In this document: positions 22,871-31,958 of the stretch, piece after piece | Layout of the letters: each line of letters starts with the position of its first letter | How positions within the stretch are numbered: position 1 is the stretch's first letter | Assembly (NCBI RefSeq): GCF_016863635.1 | Contig: NZ_BOPG01000012.1 | Coordinates: 1-64,000 of the forward strand | Direction of reading: 5' to 3' | Source: Virgisporangium aurantiacum | GTDB lineage: Bacteria; Actinomycetota; Actinomycetes; Mycobacteriales; Micromonosporaceae | Length of the DNA stretch: 64,000 bases | Notes under the pieces: model-generated | Databases searched by the model: none | Told to the model about the DNA's origin: nothing | The model's input: the letters and a program-made list of their open reading frames with translations, nothing else | Program-made: the position numbers and the translations under genes

Positions 22871-23914
22871 CTACTCCACTGTGGACACTCGCGTGCCGGT
22901 CTCGAAGGAGCGCACGACCGCGTCGGCCAGCACGAGGGCGCGCCGCCCGGCGGCCATCGGGACCGGCGGCTCACGCCCGTCGCGCAGCGCCGCGAACACC
23001 TCGTCGACGTGCCGGTCGAACGTCGCATGGAAGCTGCGGTCGGTGTCGTTGAAGTAGCCGGCCCGCCAGACGTGTGCGGTCTCGTCGCCGGCGCGTTGCA
23101 GGCTGAACCGGCGCACGGTGTCGTGGATCTGCACCCGACCGGCGGTGCCGTTCAGCTCCACGACGTGCGTGTCGGGGTAGGCGTACGACGAGTCGTAGCT
23201 TCCGATCAGGCTGCCGACCGCGCCGTTGTCGAAGCGCAACGCGACCGCGAGGGTGGACCAGCCGTTCCCGCTGGGGTCGGCCAGTTGCGCCATGACCGAG
23301 GTGATCGGTCCGCACAGGTGCTCCAGCATGTCGAAGCCGTGGCACTGGGTCTCGATGAGATTGGCGTGCGGGTGCCGGCCGGTGCCCGCCTCGCCGCCGA
23401 AGCGCCACGTGGCGAACGCGAGCCGGCCCAGGTCGCCGCGGGCGATCGCGTCGAACGCCAGGCGCACCGGCCGGGCGTACCGGTGGTTGAAGTTGATCCC
23501 GACGAACAGCCGGCGTGCCTCCGCCTCCGCGATGAGGATGTCGGCCTCGTCCAGCGAGAACACCAACGGCTTCTCCACCAGCAGCGGCACCGCGCACCGG
23601 ATGAGCTGCAGCGTCGGCGCGAAATGCGCCTCGTTCGGCAGGCAGACCGTGACGAGCTCGGGCCGTTCGCGGTCGATCATCTCCTCGACGTCGACGTAAC
23701 CCCGCGTCCTGAACTCCAGCGCGCGGGCGGCGGTGCGCGCCGGATCGCGTCCGACGACCGCCACCAGCGACGCGTCGGTGCGGCTGGCGAACAGTTCCGC
23801 GTGCTGGCGTCCCCACCATTCGCCCGTTCCGACGACGGCGACCCGCACCGGCGCGCCCGTGCCGCGGTCGCCGCGCCGGACCACGCCGGGAGCGTAGGCC
23901 GCGGCCCGGTTCAC
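22871..23914 (-). CDS. Gfo/Idh/MocA-family NAD(P)-dependent oxidoreductase
   Basis: The 347-residue enzyme has an N-terminal Rossmann fold (VRVAVVGTGEWWGRQHAELF) and the family signature EKPLVFSLDEAD, with NHRYARPVRLA in the C-terminal half and the HGFDMLEHLCG motif near the active site. It probably oxidises or reduces a sugar or sugar derivative brought in by the adjacent importer. The GTG start at 23914 overlaps the permease stop (GTGA). The exact substrate is unknown. Confidence 0.87.
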   Translation of the reverse strand: MNRAAAYAPGVVRRGDRGTGAPVRVAVVGTGEWWGRQHAELFASRTDASLVAVVGRDPARTAARALEFRTRGYVDVEEMIDRERPELVTVCLPNEAHFAPTLQLIRCAVPLLVEKPLVFSLDEADILIAEAEARRLFVGINFNHRYARPVRLAFDAIARGDLGRLAFATWRFGGEAGTGRHPHANLIETQCHGFDMLEHLCGPITSVMAQLADPSGNGWSTLAVALRFDNGAVGSLIGSYDSSYAYPDTHVVELNGTAGRVQIHDTVRRFSLQRAGDETAHVWRAGYFNDTDRSFHATFDRHVDEVFAALRDGREPPVPMAAGRRALVLADAVVRSFETGTRVSTVE

Positions 23915-24915
23915 CGGGGCCTCCGCCGGGCCAGCCGGGACTGGACGAGCACCACCACGATCAGGAACGTCCCGCTGACGACCTGCTGGTAGTACGACGT
24001 GAGCGTGCCCACCTGGTTGATCAGGTTCTGGATCACCTTCAGCAGCAGCACTCCCACCAGGGTCCCGCTCAGCGAACCGGCACCACCGGACAGCAGGGTC
24101 CCCCCGATGACCACCGCGGCGATCGCCTCCAGTTCCCGCCCCTCGCCGATCGTCGGCAGGCCCGACTGTGTCTGCGCGGCGACGAGGACACCGGCGACCC
24201 CGGCCAGAACCGCGCTGATCACGTAGACCAGCAGCCGCACCCGGGCGACGGGTGCGCCCATCAGCTCCGCCGCCTCCTGGTTGTCGCCGACGGCGAACAC
24301 GGACTGGCCGAACCGGGTCCGGTTGAGCACCACCACGCCGACCGCGAACGCCAGCAGCGCGAGCCACACCGGCGCGTGCAGGCCCAGCCAGCGGGCCTGG
24401 CCGAGCCGGGTCAACGTGAGATCCGCCGGGATGATGAAGACCGTGTTCCCCTCGTCGGCGACGGCGAACGCCAATCCACGGGCGAAAAGCAGCGCGGCCA
24501 GCGTGACGATGAACGGAGCGATCCGCGCCCGCGCGATCAGCAGTCCGTTGACCAGACCGAACACCGCGCACACCAGCAACGGCAACACGATGGCCGGAAC
24601 GCTGCCCCAGCGCGCGCCGTACGCCGTGAGCACGCCCGACAGCGCCAGCAGCGAACCCACCGACAGGTCGATGCCACCGCTGAGAATGACGAACGTCATC
24701 CCGATGGCGATCAGCAGAAGGTAGGACCCGTCGAGCGCGATGTTGCCCAGGTTCTGTGCGCTGGCGAAGCTGTCGCCGAACGCCACCGCACCACCGACGA
24801 GCACCAGCGCCAGGACGATCGGCGCACCGGCCCGCTCGGCCGGCCACCGCCGGCCGCGCAGCGACAGGCCCAGCCGTCGTGGCGGTGTCCCGACCGCGTT
24901 CTCAGCCGTCGTCAT
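23911..24915 (-). CDS. CUT2 ABC permease (YjfF-like)
   Basis: The 334-residue permease has LSGGIDLSVGSLLAL, GDNQEAAELMGAPVARVR and AAVVIGGTLLSGGAGSLSGTLVG and about eight to ten membrane segments. It is the second of two permeases in the ytfQRT-yjfF-like operon; a heterodimeric channel is typical for that system. It overlaps the oxidoreductase gene. Confidence 0.92.
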   Translation of the reverse strand: MTTAENAVGTPPRRLGLSLRGRRWPAERAGAPIVLALVLVGGAVAFGDSFASAQNLGNIALDGSYLLLIAIGMTFVILSGGIDLSVGSLLALSGVLTAYGARWGSVPAIVLPLLVCAVFGLVNGLLIARARIAPFIVTLAALLFARGLAFAVADEGNTVFIIPADLTLTRLGQARWLGLHAPVWLALLAFAVGVVVLNRTRFGQSVFAVGDNQEAAELMGAPVARVRLLVYVISAVLAGVAGVLVAAQTQSGLPTIGEGRELEAIAAVVIGGTLLSGGAGSLSGTLVGVLLLKVIQNLINQVGTLTSYYQQVVSGTFLIVVVLVQSRLARRRPR

Positions 24916-24951
24916 GCGATCCGCCCGACCCGGTGCGCCGCGCGTGGGAGG

Positions 24952-25911
24952 TCAAGCCCGGCTCCGTCCGCGTTGCGCGTACACCGCCGCGACGATGATG
25001 CCCGCCTGGATCATGCGGGCGGCGGAGTCCGGCAGGTTCTGCTGAATCACCGTTGCCGTGATGAGCTGCATCAGCAGCGCTCCCATCAGTGTGCCGAGAA
25101 TGCGGACGCGGCCACCGGACAACGGTGTGCCGCCGACGACGACCGCCGTGATGGCGCTCAGTTCGATGAGCAGACCGACGAACGACGGGTCGCTCGCGCC
25201 CTGCCGCGCGGTGCTCAGGACCCCGGCGCCGGCGGCGAGCGCCCCGCTCACCACGTACACCGTGACGAGCGTCCGCTTGACCGGTAGACCGGCGAGCGTG
25301 GCCGCCGCCCGGTTCCCACCGACCGCGAGCACCCGCCGGCCGAACGCCGCCCGGCGGACCGCGAGCCCGGCGGCGGCGGTGACCGCGAGCACGATCAGGA
25401 CGCTGATCGGGACGCCGAGCACCGCCCCGTTGCCCAGCGCGTCGAGGGTCGGGTCGAACAGCTCGGTCAGCCGCCCGTCGGTGAAGACCAGCGCCAGCCC
25501 GCGGCCGGCCACGAGCAGACCGAGCGTCGCGATGATCGGCTGCATGCCGGCGAAGGCCACGAGGGAACCGTTCACCAGACCGACCGCGACGCCGGCCACG
25601 AGCGCGATCGCGATCGCGGGCCACACGCCGTAGCCGATGTACAACGGCAGCAGCGCCGCGCTGATCGCCATGGTCGAACCGACCGACAGGTCGATGCCCT
25701 CGGTGGCGATGACCAGCGCCATCCCGATGGCGACGATGGCCACCGGTGCGACCTGCACCAGTTGCAGGCGCAGGTTGGTCACCGTGGCGAAGTGCGGCGT
25801 GAACATGAGGTTGAAGACCAGCAACAGCGCGGTCGCCACGTAGACACCCGTCCGCTGGACCAGGTCCGGTACGTCGACGCTCCGCCGGCGCGCGGTGCGG
25901 CTGTCAGGCAT
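24952..25911 (-). CDS. CUT2 ABC permease (YtfT-like)
   Basis: First permease of the pair, 319 residues, with IATEGIDLSVGSTMAI, GGNRAAATLAGLPVKR and ITAVVVGGTPLSGGRVRILG. The ATG at 25911 overlaps the end of the ATPase gene by eight bases; longer versions of the frame run into the ATPase and are rejected. Confidence 0.92.
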   Translation of the reverse strand: MPDSRTARRRSVDVPDLVQRTGVYVATALLLVFNLMFTPHFATVTNLRLQLVQVAPVAIVAIGMALVIATEGIDLSVGSTMAISAALLPLYIGYGVWPAIAIALVAGVAVGLVNGSLVAFAGMQPIIATLGLLVAGRGLALVFTDGRLTELFDPTLDALGNGAVLGVPISVLIVLAVTAAAGLAVRRAAFGRRVLAVGGNRAAATLAGLPVKRTLVTVYVVSGALAAGAGVLSTARQGASDPSFVGLLIELSAITAVVVGGTPLSGGRVRILGTLMGALLMQLITATVIQQNLPDSAARMIQAGIIVAAVYAQRGRSRA

Positions 25912-27463
25912 CGCGGTCCCCCGGCTCGTACCCGGCCTCCGACGCCGACTCCGACGCGACGGCGATGGTGCGCATGATGCGGTCCTCGCTGATCTCGTCG
26001 CCGCGCAGCGTGCCGACGACCGCGCCGTCACGGAGGACCAGCACACGGTCGGCGCCCTCGACGACCTCCTCGAGCTCGGAGGAGATCAGCAGGACGCCGA
26101 GGCCCTGCTCGGCGAGTTCGTCGATGAGGGACTGGATCTCCGACTTCGCGCCGACGTCGATCCCGCGGGTGGGCTCGTCGAGGATGAGCACCTTCGGGTG
26201 CAGGCACAGCATCCGGGCCAGCAGCACCTTCTGCTGGTTGCCCCCGGACAGCTCGCGCACCTTCTGGTCGGTGCTCGCGACCTTGATCCGCAGGCGTTCG
26301 ACGAAGGTGTCGACGAGCTCCGCCTGCCGGCGTTCGGACAGGAATCCACCGGTGGTGAGCCGCGGCAGTGCCGCCAACACGATGTTGTCGCGCACGGACA
26401 GGTCGGCGATGATGCCCTCCGCCTTGCGGTCCTCGGGGATCATCGCGAGACCGTCACGGACGGACGACGCCGGTGACCACCGCCGCCGCGCGCGGCCACC
26501 GACGCTGACCGATCCGCTGTCGACCGGGTCGACGCCGAAGACCGCCTTCGCCGTTTCCGTGCGCCCCGATCCCAGGAGTCCGGCCAGGCCGACGACCTCA
26601 CCCGCGTTCACGTCGACGGTGATGTCGTCGAGCAACGGCCGCCGGGTGAGCCCGGCGGCCTGCAGCACGGGCGCGCCGGTGACGCCGCGATGTTCGTCGG
26701 TGAACGTCGTCGCGCCGTGTTCGCGCACCTCGTCGACGTCGCGGCCGAGCATGGTCGCCACCAGCCGCAGCCGGGTGGTGTCGGCGACCGGGCCGCTGTG
26801 CACGAGCCGGCCGTCCCGGAGGACGGTGACCCGCGCGCAGAACCGGAAGACCTCGTCGAGCTTGTGCGTCACGTACAGGACGGCGACCCGCTGGCGGCGC
26901 AGCACGTCGATCACCCCGGCGAGCAGGTCGACCTCGCGTGGCTCCAACGACGAGGTCGGTTCGTCCATGATGACCACGCGGGCGTCGGTCGACAGCGCCC
27001 GGGCCACCGCGACCATCTGCTGCACGCCGAGCCCGAGCTCGCCGAGCCGGCGCCGGACGTCGACGGTGATGCCGTACCGGGCCAGCGTGTCCCGCGCTGC
27101 CCGGTACATCCGCCGGCGGTCGACGAGGCCGAGCCGGTTCCTCGGTTCCCGGCCCAGGAACAGGTTGCTGGCGACGCTCTGCAGCGGCACCAGGTTCACC
27201 TCCTGGTAGATGGTGCTGATCCCGGCGGCCTGCGCGTCGCGGGGCCCGGCGAACGCGACCGGTTCGCCGAGGAAGCGCACCTCGCCCGCGTCCGGCCGGT
27301 ACACCCCGGTGATGAGCTTGATCAGGGTCGACTTGCCGGCGCCGTTCTCGCCGACCAGCGCGTGCACCTCGCCGGCCCGCAGCTGCATCGAGACGCCGTC
27401 GAGGGCTCGGACACCGGCGAACTGCTTGCTCACCGACCGGACGTCGATGGCGGGGGTCGTCAT
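25904..27463 (-). CDS. CUT2 ABC importer ATPase, two-domain (YtfR-like)
   Basis: The 519-residue protein contains two nucleotide-binding domains. Domain 1 has GENGAGKST, a degenerate signature (GLGVQQMVAVARAL) and MDEPTSSL. Domain 2 has a Lys-less GLLGSGRTE, LSGGNQQKVLLARML and LDEPTRGID. This asymmetry is normal for the family. It powers the permease pair encoded downstream. ATG 27463 is used; GTG 27472 is an alternative. Confidence 0.93.
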   Translation of the reverse strand: MTTPAIDVRSVSKQFAGVRALDGVSMQLRAGEVHALVGENGAGKSTLIKLITGVYRPDAGEVRFLGEPVAFAGPRDAQAAGISTIYQEVNLVPLQSVASNLFLGREPRNRLGLVDRRRMYRAARDTLARYGITVDVRRRLGELGLGVQQMVAVARALSTDARVVIMDEPTSSLEPREVDLLAGVIDVLRRQRVAVLYVTHKLDEVFRFCARVTVLRDGRLVHSGPVADTTRLRLVATMLGRDVDEVREHGATTFTDEHRGVTGAPVLQAAGLTRRPLLDDITVDVNAGEVVGLAGLLGSGRTETAKAVFGVDPVDSGSVSVGGRARRRWSPASSVRDGLAMIPEDRKAEGIIADLSVRDNIVLAALPRLTTGGFLSERRQAELVDTFVERLRIKVASTDQKVRELSGGNQQKVLLARMLCLHPKVLILDEPTRGIDVGAKSEIQSLIDELAEQGLGVLLISSELEEVVEGADRVLVLRDGAVVGTLRGDEISEDRIMRTIAVASESASEAGYEPGDRDA

Positions 27464-27477
27464 GCGGCTCACACCCG

Positions 27478-28560
27478 TCAGTACGCGTTGACCAGTTCGG
27501 CCTGCGCGTTCTCCTTCGTGTACTCCTTGTCCGAGATGATCGTCTTCTCCGCGACGCCCTTGCCGCTGTAGAAGTCCTCGAGCGCCTGGAAGGCAAGGGG
27601 ACCGAAGCGCGGGTTCGACTCGATGACCCCGGCGATCCAGCCGTCGACGATGCCCTGCACCGCGCCCTTGGTGCCGTCGATCGTGATGATCTTGACGTCG
27701 CCCGGCTTCTTGTTCGCGCCCTTGAGCGCCGCCACGGCACCCAGCGCCATCTCGTCGTTCTCGGCGTAGATCGCCGTGATGTTCGGGTTGGCGGAGATCA
27801 GCTGCTCGGTGACCTTCTGGCCCTTCTCCCGCGTGAAGTCGCCGGTCTGCTCGGCGACGACCTTCAGCTTGGAGCCCTTCGCCACGAGCTGGTCCTTGAA
27901 GCCCTTCGTGCGGTCGACCGTGACGTTGACACCCGACGCGCCGAGCAGGATCGCCACGTCGCCCTGGTCACCGGTCGCCTTCATCATGGCGTCGGCCGCC
28001 CGCTCACCCTGCTTGACGAAGTCCGAGCCGATCCAGCCCAGGTAGTCCTTGCAGGCGGTCTTCGTGGTCAGCAACCGGTCGATGGTCATGACCGGCACCT
28101 TCGCGTCCTGTGCCGCCTTGAGCGCCGGGTCGAGGCCCTCGGAGTTGAGCGGCGAGATGATCAGCGCCTTGGCACCCTGCGCGATCATGCCCTGGATGTC
28201 GGCGATCTCCTTGTTGAGGTCCGACTGGGCGTTGGTCGTGATCAGCTTGATGCCGCGCTTGGCCGCCTCGTCCTTGATGGACTGGGTCTCGGTGATCCGG
28301 AAGGGGTTGGCTTCCTTCTCCGATTGCGCGAAGCCGACGGTGATGTTCTTCAGGTCGAGCTTGGGAACGCCGCCGTTGTACTTCTCCGGCGTACATCCGC
28401 CCGCCCCGGAGGTCGCCTGGACCTGCTGGGCGGAGTCGCCCTGGGCGCCGGTCTTGTCGGCGTCGTCGGCGCTCTTGGTGCAGGCACCGGCGCCGAGCAC
28501 GAACACGGCGAGGACGGTGCCGACTGCTGTGCCACGGAAGAGTTTTCTGGACCGAGGCAT
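27478..28560 (-). CDS. CUT2 sugar-binding lipoprotein, galactofuranose-binding YtfQ-like
   Basis: The 360-residue lipoprotein (lipobox GAGAC, Cys about 27) resembles YtfQ: ITVGFAQSEKEANPFRITETQSIKDEAAKRG, NKEIADIQGMIAQGAKALIISPL, GDFTREKGQKVTEQLI, IYAENDEMALGAVAALK. YtfQ binds galactofuranose; L-arabinofuranose is a reasonable alternative given the GH54 enzyme nearby (inference). GGGAGG lies before the ATG. It is followed by ATPase, two permeases, oxidoreductase, mutarotase and the GIDE-like protein. Confidence 0.92.
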   Translation of the reverse strand: MPRSRKLFRGTAVGTVLAVFVLGAGACTKSADDADKTGAQGDSAQQVQATSGAGGCTPEKYNGGVPKLDLKNITVGFAQSEKEANPFRITETQSIKDEAAKRGIKLITTNAQSDLNKEIADIQGMIAQGAKALIISPLNSEGLDPALKAAQDAKVPVMTIDRLLTTKTACKDYLGWIGSDFVKQGERAADAMMKATGDQGDVAILLGASGVNVTVDRTKGFKDQLVAKGSKLKVVAEQTGDFTREKGQKVTEQLISANPNITAIYAENDEMALGAVAALKGANKKPGDVKIITIDGTKGAVQGIVDGWIAGVIESNPRFGPLAFQALEDFYSGKGVAEKTIISDKEYTKENAQAELVNAY

Positions 28561-28661
28561 CGGGTGCCTCCCTTTCCATAGGTACGGCGGAGCGGGCGTC
28601 GCAGCCCGGGGAAGGGCGGCTCGACGCCACAAGATGAAAGAGTTTGACTGAACGTGGTCGG

Positions 28662-28692
28662 ATCCTAGTCGCAACATGCCAAGTTCTGTCAA
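28662..28692 (-). promoter_or_regulatory. Candidate promoter of the ytf-like importer operon
   Basis: On the minus strand TTGACA (28692-28687) is followed after 19 bases by TAGGAT (28667-28662). The spacer is longer than ideal. The -35 overlaps the left arm of the inverted repeat at 28684-28715. Confidence 0.4.
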
Positions 28693-28715
28693 GAGTGTCG
28701 ACGCGGATGACAGAA
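28684..28715. promoter_or_regulatory. Inverted repeat TTCTGTCA-N16-TGACAGAA, candidate DeoR operator
   Basis: Perfect 8-base arms (28684-28691 and 28708-28715), one helical turn and a half apart, in the gap between the DeoR gene and the binding-protein gene. It covers the candidate -35, so binding would block the importer promoter. Confidence 0.55.
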
Positions 28716-28745
28716 AACGCGCCAGGGTGGTGCCGGGAGCGCGAG

Positions 28746-29564
28746 CTACGCGATCCGCACGTCGATGCCCTCGGTGCGCAACCGGCGCACGACGTCCGCG
28801 TCGGCCCGCTCGTCGGTGACGAGGATGTCCATCCGCTCGCTGGGAACGGTCTGACACATGGTGTCGCGGCCCAGCTTCGTGTGATCGGCCAGCACCACCA
28901 CCTGGCTGCCGGCGGCCATCATCGCCTGGTCGGTCGCGGCGGCGAAGACGTTGGGCGTCGTAAGACCCCGTTCGACCGTCACGCCCTCGCCGGAGAGGAA
29001 CACCTGGGCCCCACGGAGCCCCTGCAGCGCCTGCTCGGTGATGGGACCCACGACCGCGCCGATCGAGCGGCGCAGCGCGCCGCCGATCAGCAGGACGTCG
29101 ATCTGTGGCGCGGGGACCAGCGCGTCGGTGACGGTGATCGAGTTGGTGACGACGGTCAGGTGGCTGATCGTGGCGAGGTTGCGGGCCAACGCGGTGGTCG
29201 TCCGGCCGGGGCCGAGGAGGATCGCGCTGCCCGGGACGACCAGCGCCGCCGCGGCGGCGGCGATCGCCTCCCGCTCGGCGCGCTGCGGGTCGGACGGGTG
29301 GCCGCCGCGGGCCGCCGGCGCCGCGCCGGCGCGGTGGTCACGGTCATGGCCCGTGGTCGGCTCGGCCCGCGCCGCCACGATTGACGACGCCGGCCCCACG
29401 CCGCCGCGGGTCGCGGTGAGCAGCCCGTCGGAGACCATCGAGCGCAAGTCCCGACGGACCGTCGACTCGGAGATGTCCAGCGCCTCGGCGAGCTCGCGGA
29501 ACGAGACGTAGCCCCGATCGCGCACGTGATCGAGCAGCCGCCGCCGACGCTCAGCGATCAGCAC
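28746..29564 (-). CDS. DeoR-family sugar-responsive repressor
   Basis: The 272-residue protein has a DeoR HTH (FRELAEALDISESTVRRDLRSMVSDGLL) and a DeoRC effector domain that binds sugar phosphates (ILLGPGRTTTALARNL, TNSITVTDAL, GGALRRSIGAVVGP, VVLADHTKLGRD). A low-complexity His/Ala/Gly insert separates the two. GTG 29564 is chosen because GGAGGT lies about eight bases upstream. It lies between the kinase gene and the importer genes on one strand; a phosphorylated sugar made by the kinase could be its signal. Confidence 0.9.
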   Translation of the reverse strand: MLIAERRRRLLDHVRDRGYVSFRELAEALDISESTVRRDLRSMVSDGLLTATRGGVGPASSIVAARAEPTTGHDRDHRAGAAPAARGGHPSDPQRAEREAIAAAAAALVVPGSAILLGPGRTTTALARNLATISHLTVVTNSITVTDALVPAPQIDVLLIGGALRRSIGAVVGPITEQALQGLRGAQVFLSGEGVTVERGLTTPNVFAAATDQAMMAAGSQVVVLADHTKLGRDTMCQTVPSERMDILVTDERADADVVRRLRTEGIDVRIA

Positions 29565-29601
29565 TGACGACACCTCCCCGGTCGCACCTTGGCAAAATAT
29601 G

Positions 29602-31050
29602 TCAGATCCTGTCACCACTGTCCAGCAACCGGCGGAACCGCGCGTAGGCCGCCTCGACCGCGGCGGACCCGTGCGGCTCGAACCGGCGCGGTGGAAGAGA
29701 TCGTGCCACCACGTCCCGGAGCTCGGTCAGCGAGGTCAGTGCGCCCGTCGCCCGCGCCTGCAGGAGCAGGTTGCCCACCGCGGTCGCCTCGACCGGGCCC
29801 GCCAGCACGGGCCGGCCGCTCAGATCCGCGGTGAGCTGACACAACAACGGGTTCGCGGCGCCGCCACCCACGATGTGCATGACGTCGGCCCGGACACCCG
29901 ACAACTCCTCCGCCTGTTCCAGCGTCCACCGGTGCTTGCAGGCGAGGCTCTCCAGGATGCAGCGCACCACCGAGGCGCGGTCGTCCGGCACCGGCTGCCC
30001 GGTCTCCCGGCACCGGGCCGCGATCCGCGCCGGCATGTCCGGCGGCGAGACGAACTCGGGAGCGTCCGGGTCGACCAGCCCCTGGAACGCGGGTGCGTCG
30101 GCCGCCGCGGCGACCAGATCGGCGTACGGCGGCGAGTCCCATACCGCCCGGCACCGCTGCAGCAGCCACAGGCCGGTGCCGTTGCGCAGGAACCGGATCG
30201 TGCCGTCGACGCCGGCCTCGTTGGAGAACCCGGCCGCCATCGCCGCGTCGGTGAGCACCGGTGCGGAAAGCTCCAACCCGACCAGCGACCAGGTACCGGA
30301 CGAGATGTAGCCGAACGTCGGCGCGGTGGCCGGCACCGCGGCGACGGCCGACGCGGTGTCGTGGCCGGCGACCGTCCACAGTGGAACCCGCGGATGGTCG
30401 AGCAGGGTGCCCACCCGGACGCCCGCGGGCACCACGTCGAAGTCGAAGAGCCGGCGCGGGATACCGAGCTTGTCGATCACGTCGATCGCCCACGTGCGGG
30501 TGGCGACGTTCAGCAGCTGGCTCGTGCTCGCGATGGTCTGCTCCGTGGCGAGGTGCCCGGTCAACCAGAAGCCGAACAGGTCGGGCAGCATCACCAACCG
30601 CTGCGCCACCTCGAGCTGCGGCGAGCCTTCCATCGCCACCAGTTGGCTCGCCGTGTTGATCGGCAACGGCGGCGTGCCGGTCGTCCGGTAGATGGCGCCG
30701 GCACCGACCCGGGCGGCGACGAGGGCGGTGCTGGCACGCGTCCGCGGGTCCCGGTAATGCCAGGGGTTGCCGACGAGCCGCCCGTCGCGGTCGAGAAGGG
30801 CGAAGTCGTTGCCCCAGGCGTCGATGCCCACGCCGGCGGCCTCGGACCCGCACTCCGACACCGCCGCGTCGAGGCCCTCCGACAGGTCGGCGAACAGCGC
30901 CAGCACATCCCAGTGCAGCCCTTGAGGCAACGCCACCGGACGGTTGGTGAATCGGCGGACCTCCCGCACCGTGAGCCGGCCGTCACGGAGCGAGCCGCGC
31001 AGCACCCGGCCACTCTCCGCGCCGAGATCGACGGCCAGGAAGACGGGCAC
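29602..31050 (-). CDS. rhaB: Rhamnulokinase-like FGGY carbohydrate kinase
   Basis: Phosphorylates a ketose such as L-rhamnulose with ATP. The 482 residues show the RhaB pattern: FLAVDLGAESGRV, RFTNRPV, LHWDVLALF, GIDAWGNDFALLD, YRDPRT, and the phosphate-binding TVAGHDTASAV and SSGTWSLVG and HIVGGGAANPLLCQ. The catalytic base is the Asp in IDAWGNDFALLD or the Asp in GHDTAS. L-fuculose and L-ribulose kinases are close relatives, so the sugar is probable, not proven. No isomerase or aldolase gene is visible. Upstream of the DeoR gene; divergent from the GntR gene at 31136. Confidence 0.8.
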   Translation of the reverse strand: MPVFLAVDLGAESGRVLRGSLRDGRLTVREVRRFTNRPVALPQGLHWDVLALFADLSEGLDAAVSECGSEAAGVGIDAWGNDFALLDRDGRLVGNPWHYRDPRTRASTALVAARVGAGAIYRTTGTPPLPINTASQLVAMEGSPQLEVAQRLVMLPDLFGFWLTGHLATEQTIASTSQLLNVATRTWAIDVIDKLGIPRRLFDFDVVPAGVRVGTLLDHPRVPLWTVAGHDTASAVAAVPATAPTFGYISSGTWSLVGLELSAPVLTDAAMAAGFSNEAGVDGTIRFLRNGTGLWLLQRCRAVWDSPPYADLVAAAADAPAFQGLVDPDAPEFVSPPDMPARIAARCRETGQPVPDDRASVVRCILESLACKHRWTLEQAEELSGVRADVMHIVGGGAANPLLCQLTADLSGRPVLAGPVEATAVGNLLLQARATGALTSLTELRDVVARSLPPRRFEPHGSAAVEAAYARFRRLLDSGDRI

Positions 31051-31113
31051 CGCCAGAGCTTAGCCGCGCCGGTACCGGTGCCGCCCGGCCCGCTGATCGT
31101 CCGGGACCGCGTG

Positions 31114-31132
31114 GTCAGCACGGTATGCTGAC
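31114..31132. promoter_or_regulatory. Palindrome GTCAGCA-N5-TGCTGAC, candidate GntR operator
   Basis: Perfect 7-base arms around CGGTA, in the 85-base gap between the kinase and the GntR gene, ending three bases before the GntR start. TATGCT (31124-31129) inside it could be a -10 for a leaderless GntR transcript. Autoregulation and control of the kinase are likely. Confidence 0.6.
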
Positions 31133-31135
31133 GCG

Positions 31136-31939
31136 GTGCCACATGTCCGACCCGCGACCGCGAGCGCCGGCCCGCTCCAAACCGGGGACGACGTTCGCCG
31201 CCCACTCCCGCCCGTGGAACCACGACGCGGCGGACGGCTGGGCGACACGGTCGTGGCCCATGTCGTGGACCGCATCGTGTCGGGCAGCTACGCCGTCGGA
31301 GAGAGTCTTCCCACGGAGCCGCAGTTGTGCGCGGAATTCGGCATCTCCCGCACGGTGGTACGGGAGTCCATCAAGCTGCTGGAGGAGAAGGGTCTGGTCA
31401 AGGCCACCTCCGGTCGCGGCACACAGGTACTCCCCCGGGCCGGCTGGAACCTGCTCGACCCCGTGGTGCTCGAGGCACAGATCCGCCACGACCGGGGACT
31501 GCACATCCTCGACGATCTGGTCGAGGTCCGGGCGGCGCTCGAATGTGACATGGCCGCGCGGTGCGCCCGGGTGATCGGGCCCGCCGACAAGGAGGCGTTG
31601 GCGCGTCAGCTGGATTTCCTCGCCACCTGTGTCGACGACCCGGAGCGCTACCTGGCCGAAGACGTCGTCTTCCACGAGATGATCATGGCGGCGTCCGGCA
31701 ACGAGCTCGGATACGCCATCGTCCACAGCATCCACGCCAAGGCGCGCCTGTCCGGGCGGTACAACGGCATGCCGCCGGCCGGTGACCTCGCCGTCTCGCT
31801 CGCGGAGCATCAGCGCATCGGAGCGGCCATCCTCGCCAACGACCCGGACGCCGCGGCGACGCACATGCGACGGCACATCGTCGAGTCGTGGGAACGACGC
31901 CGCCCGGCGTTGCACGGCGGACAGACCCCCACGCCCTGA
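31136..31939 (+). CDS. GntR-family regulator, FadR/FCD subfamily
   Basis: The 267-residue protein has a winged HTH (GESLPTEPQLCAEFGISRTVVRESIKLLEEKGLV) and an all-helical FCD domain with likely metal ligands in ECDMAAR, VVFHEMIMAAS and AEHQRIG. FCD regulators respond to sugar acids or other small acids. The N-terminal ~35 residues are Pro/Arg-rich and may start later. Divergent from the rhamnulokinase-like gene and probably its controller. Confidence 0.9.
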   Translation: MPHVRPATASAGPLQTGDDVRRPLPPVEPRRGGRLGDTVVAHVVDRIVSGSYAVGESLPTEPQLCAEFGISRTVVRESIKLLEEKGLVKATSGRGTQVLPRAGWNLLDPVVLEAQIRHDRGLHILDDLVEVRAALECDMAARCARVIGPADKEALARQLDFLATCVDDPERYLAEDVVFHEMIMAASGNELGYAIVHSIHAKARLSGRYNGMPPAGDLAVSLAEHQRIGAAILANDPDAAATHMRRHIVESWERRRPALHGGQTPTP

Positions 31940-31958
31940 ACCCGCCCCGAAACCAGCC

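Noticed and set aside
22871..24847. 658-codon fusion of a frame upstream of the oxidoreductase
   Set aside because: The upstream part is an out-of-frame shadow of the permease; a coupled GTG at 23914 explains the real start.
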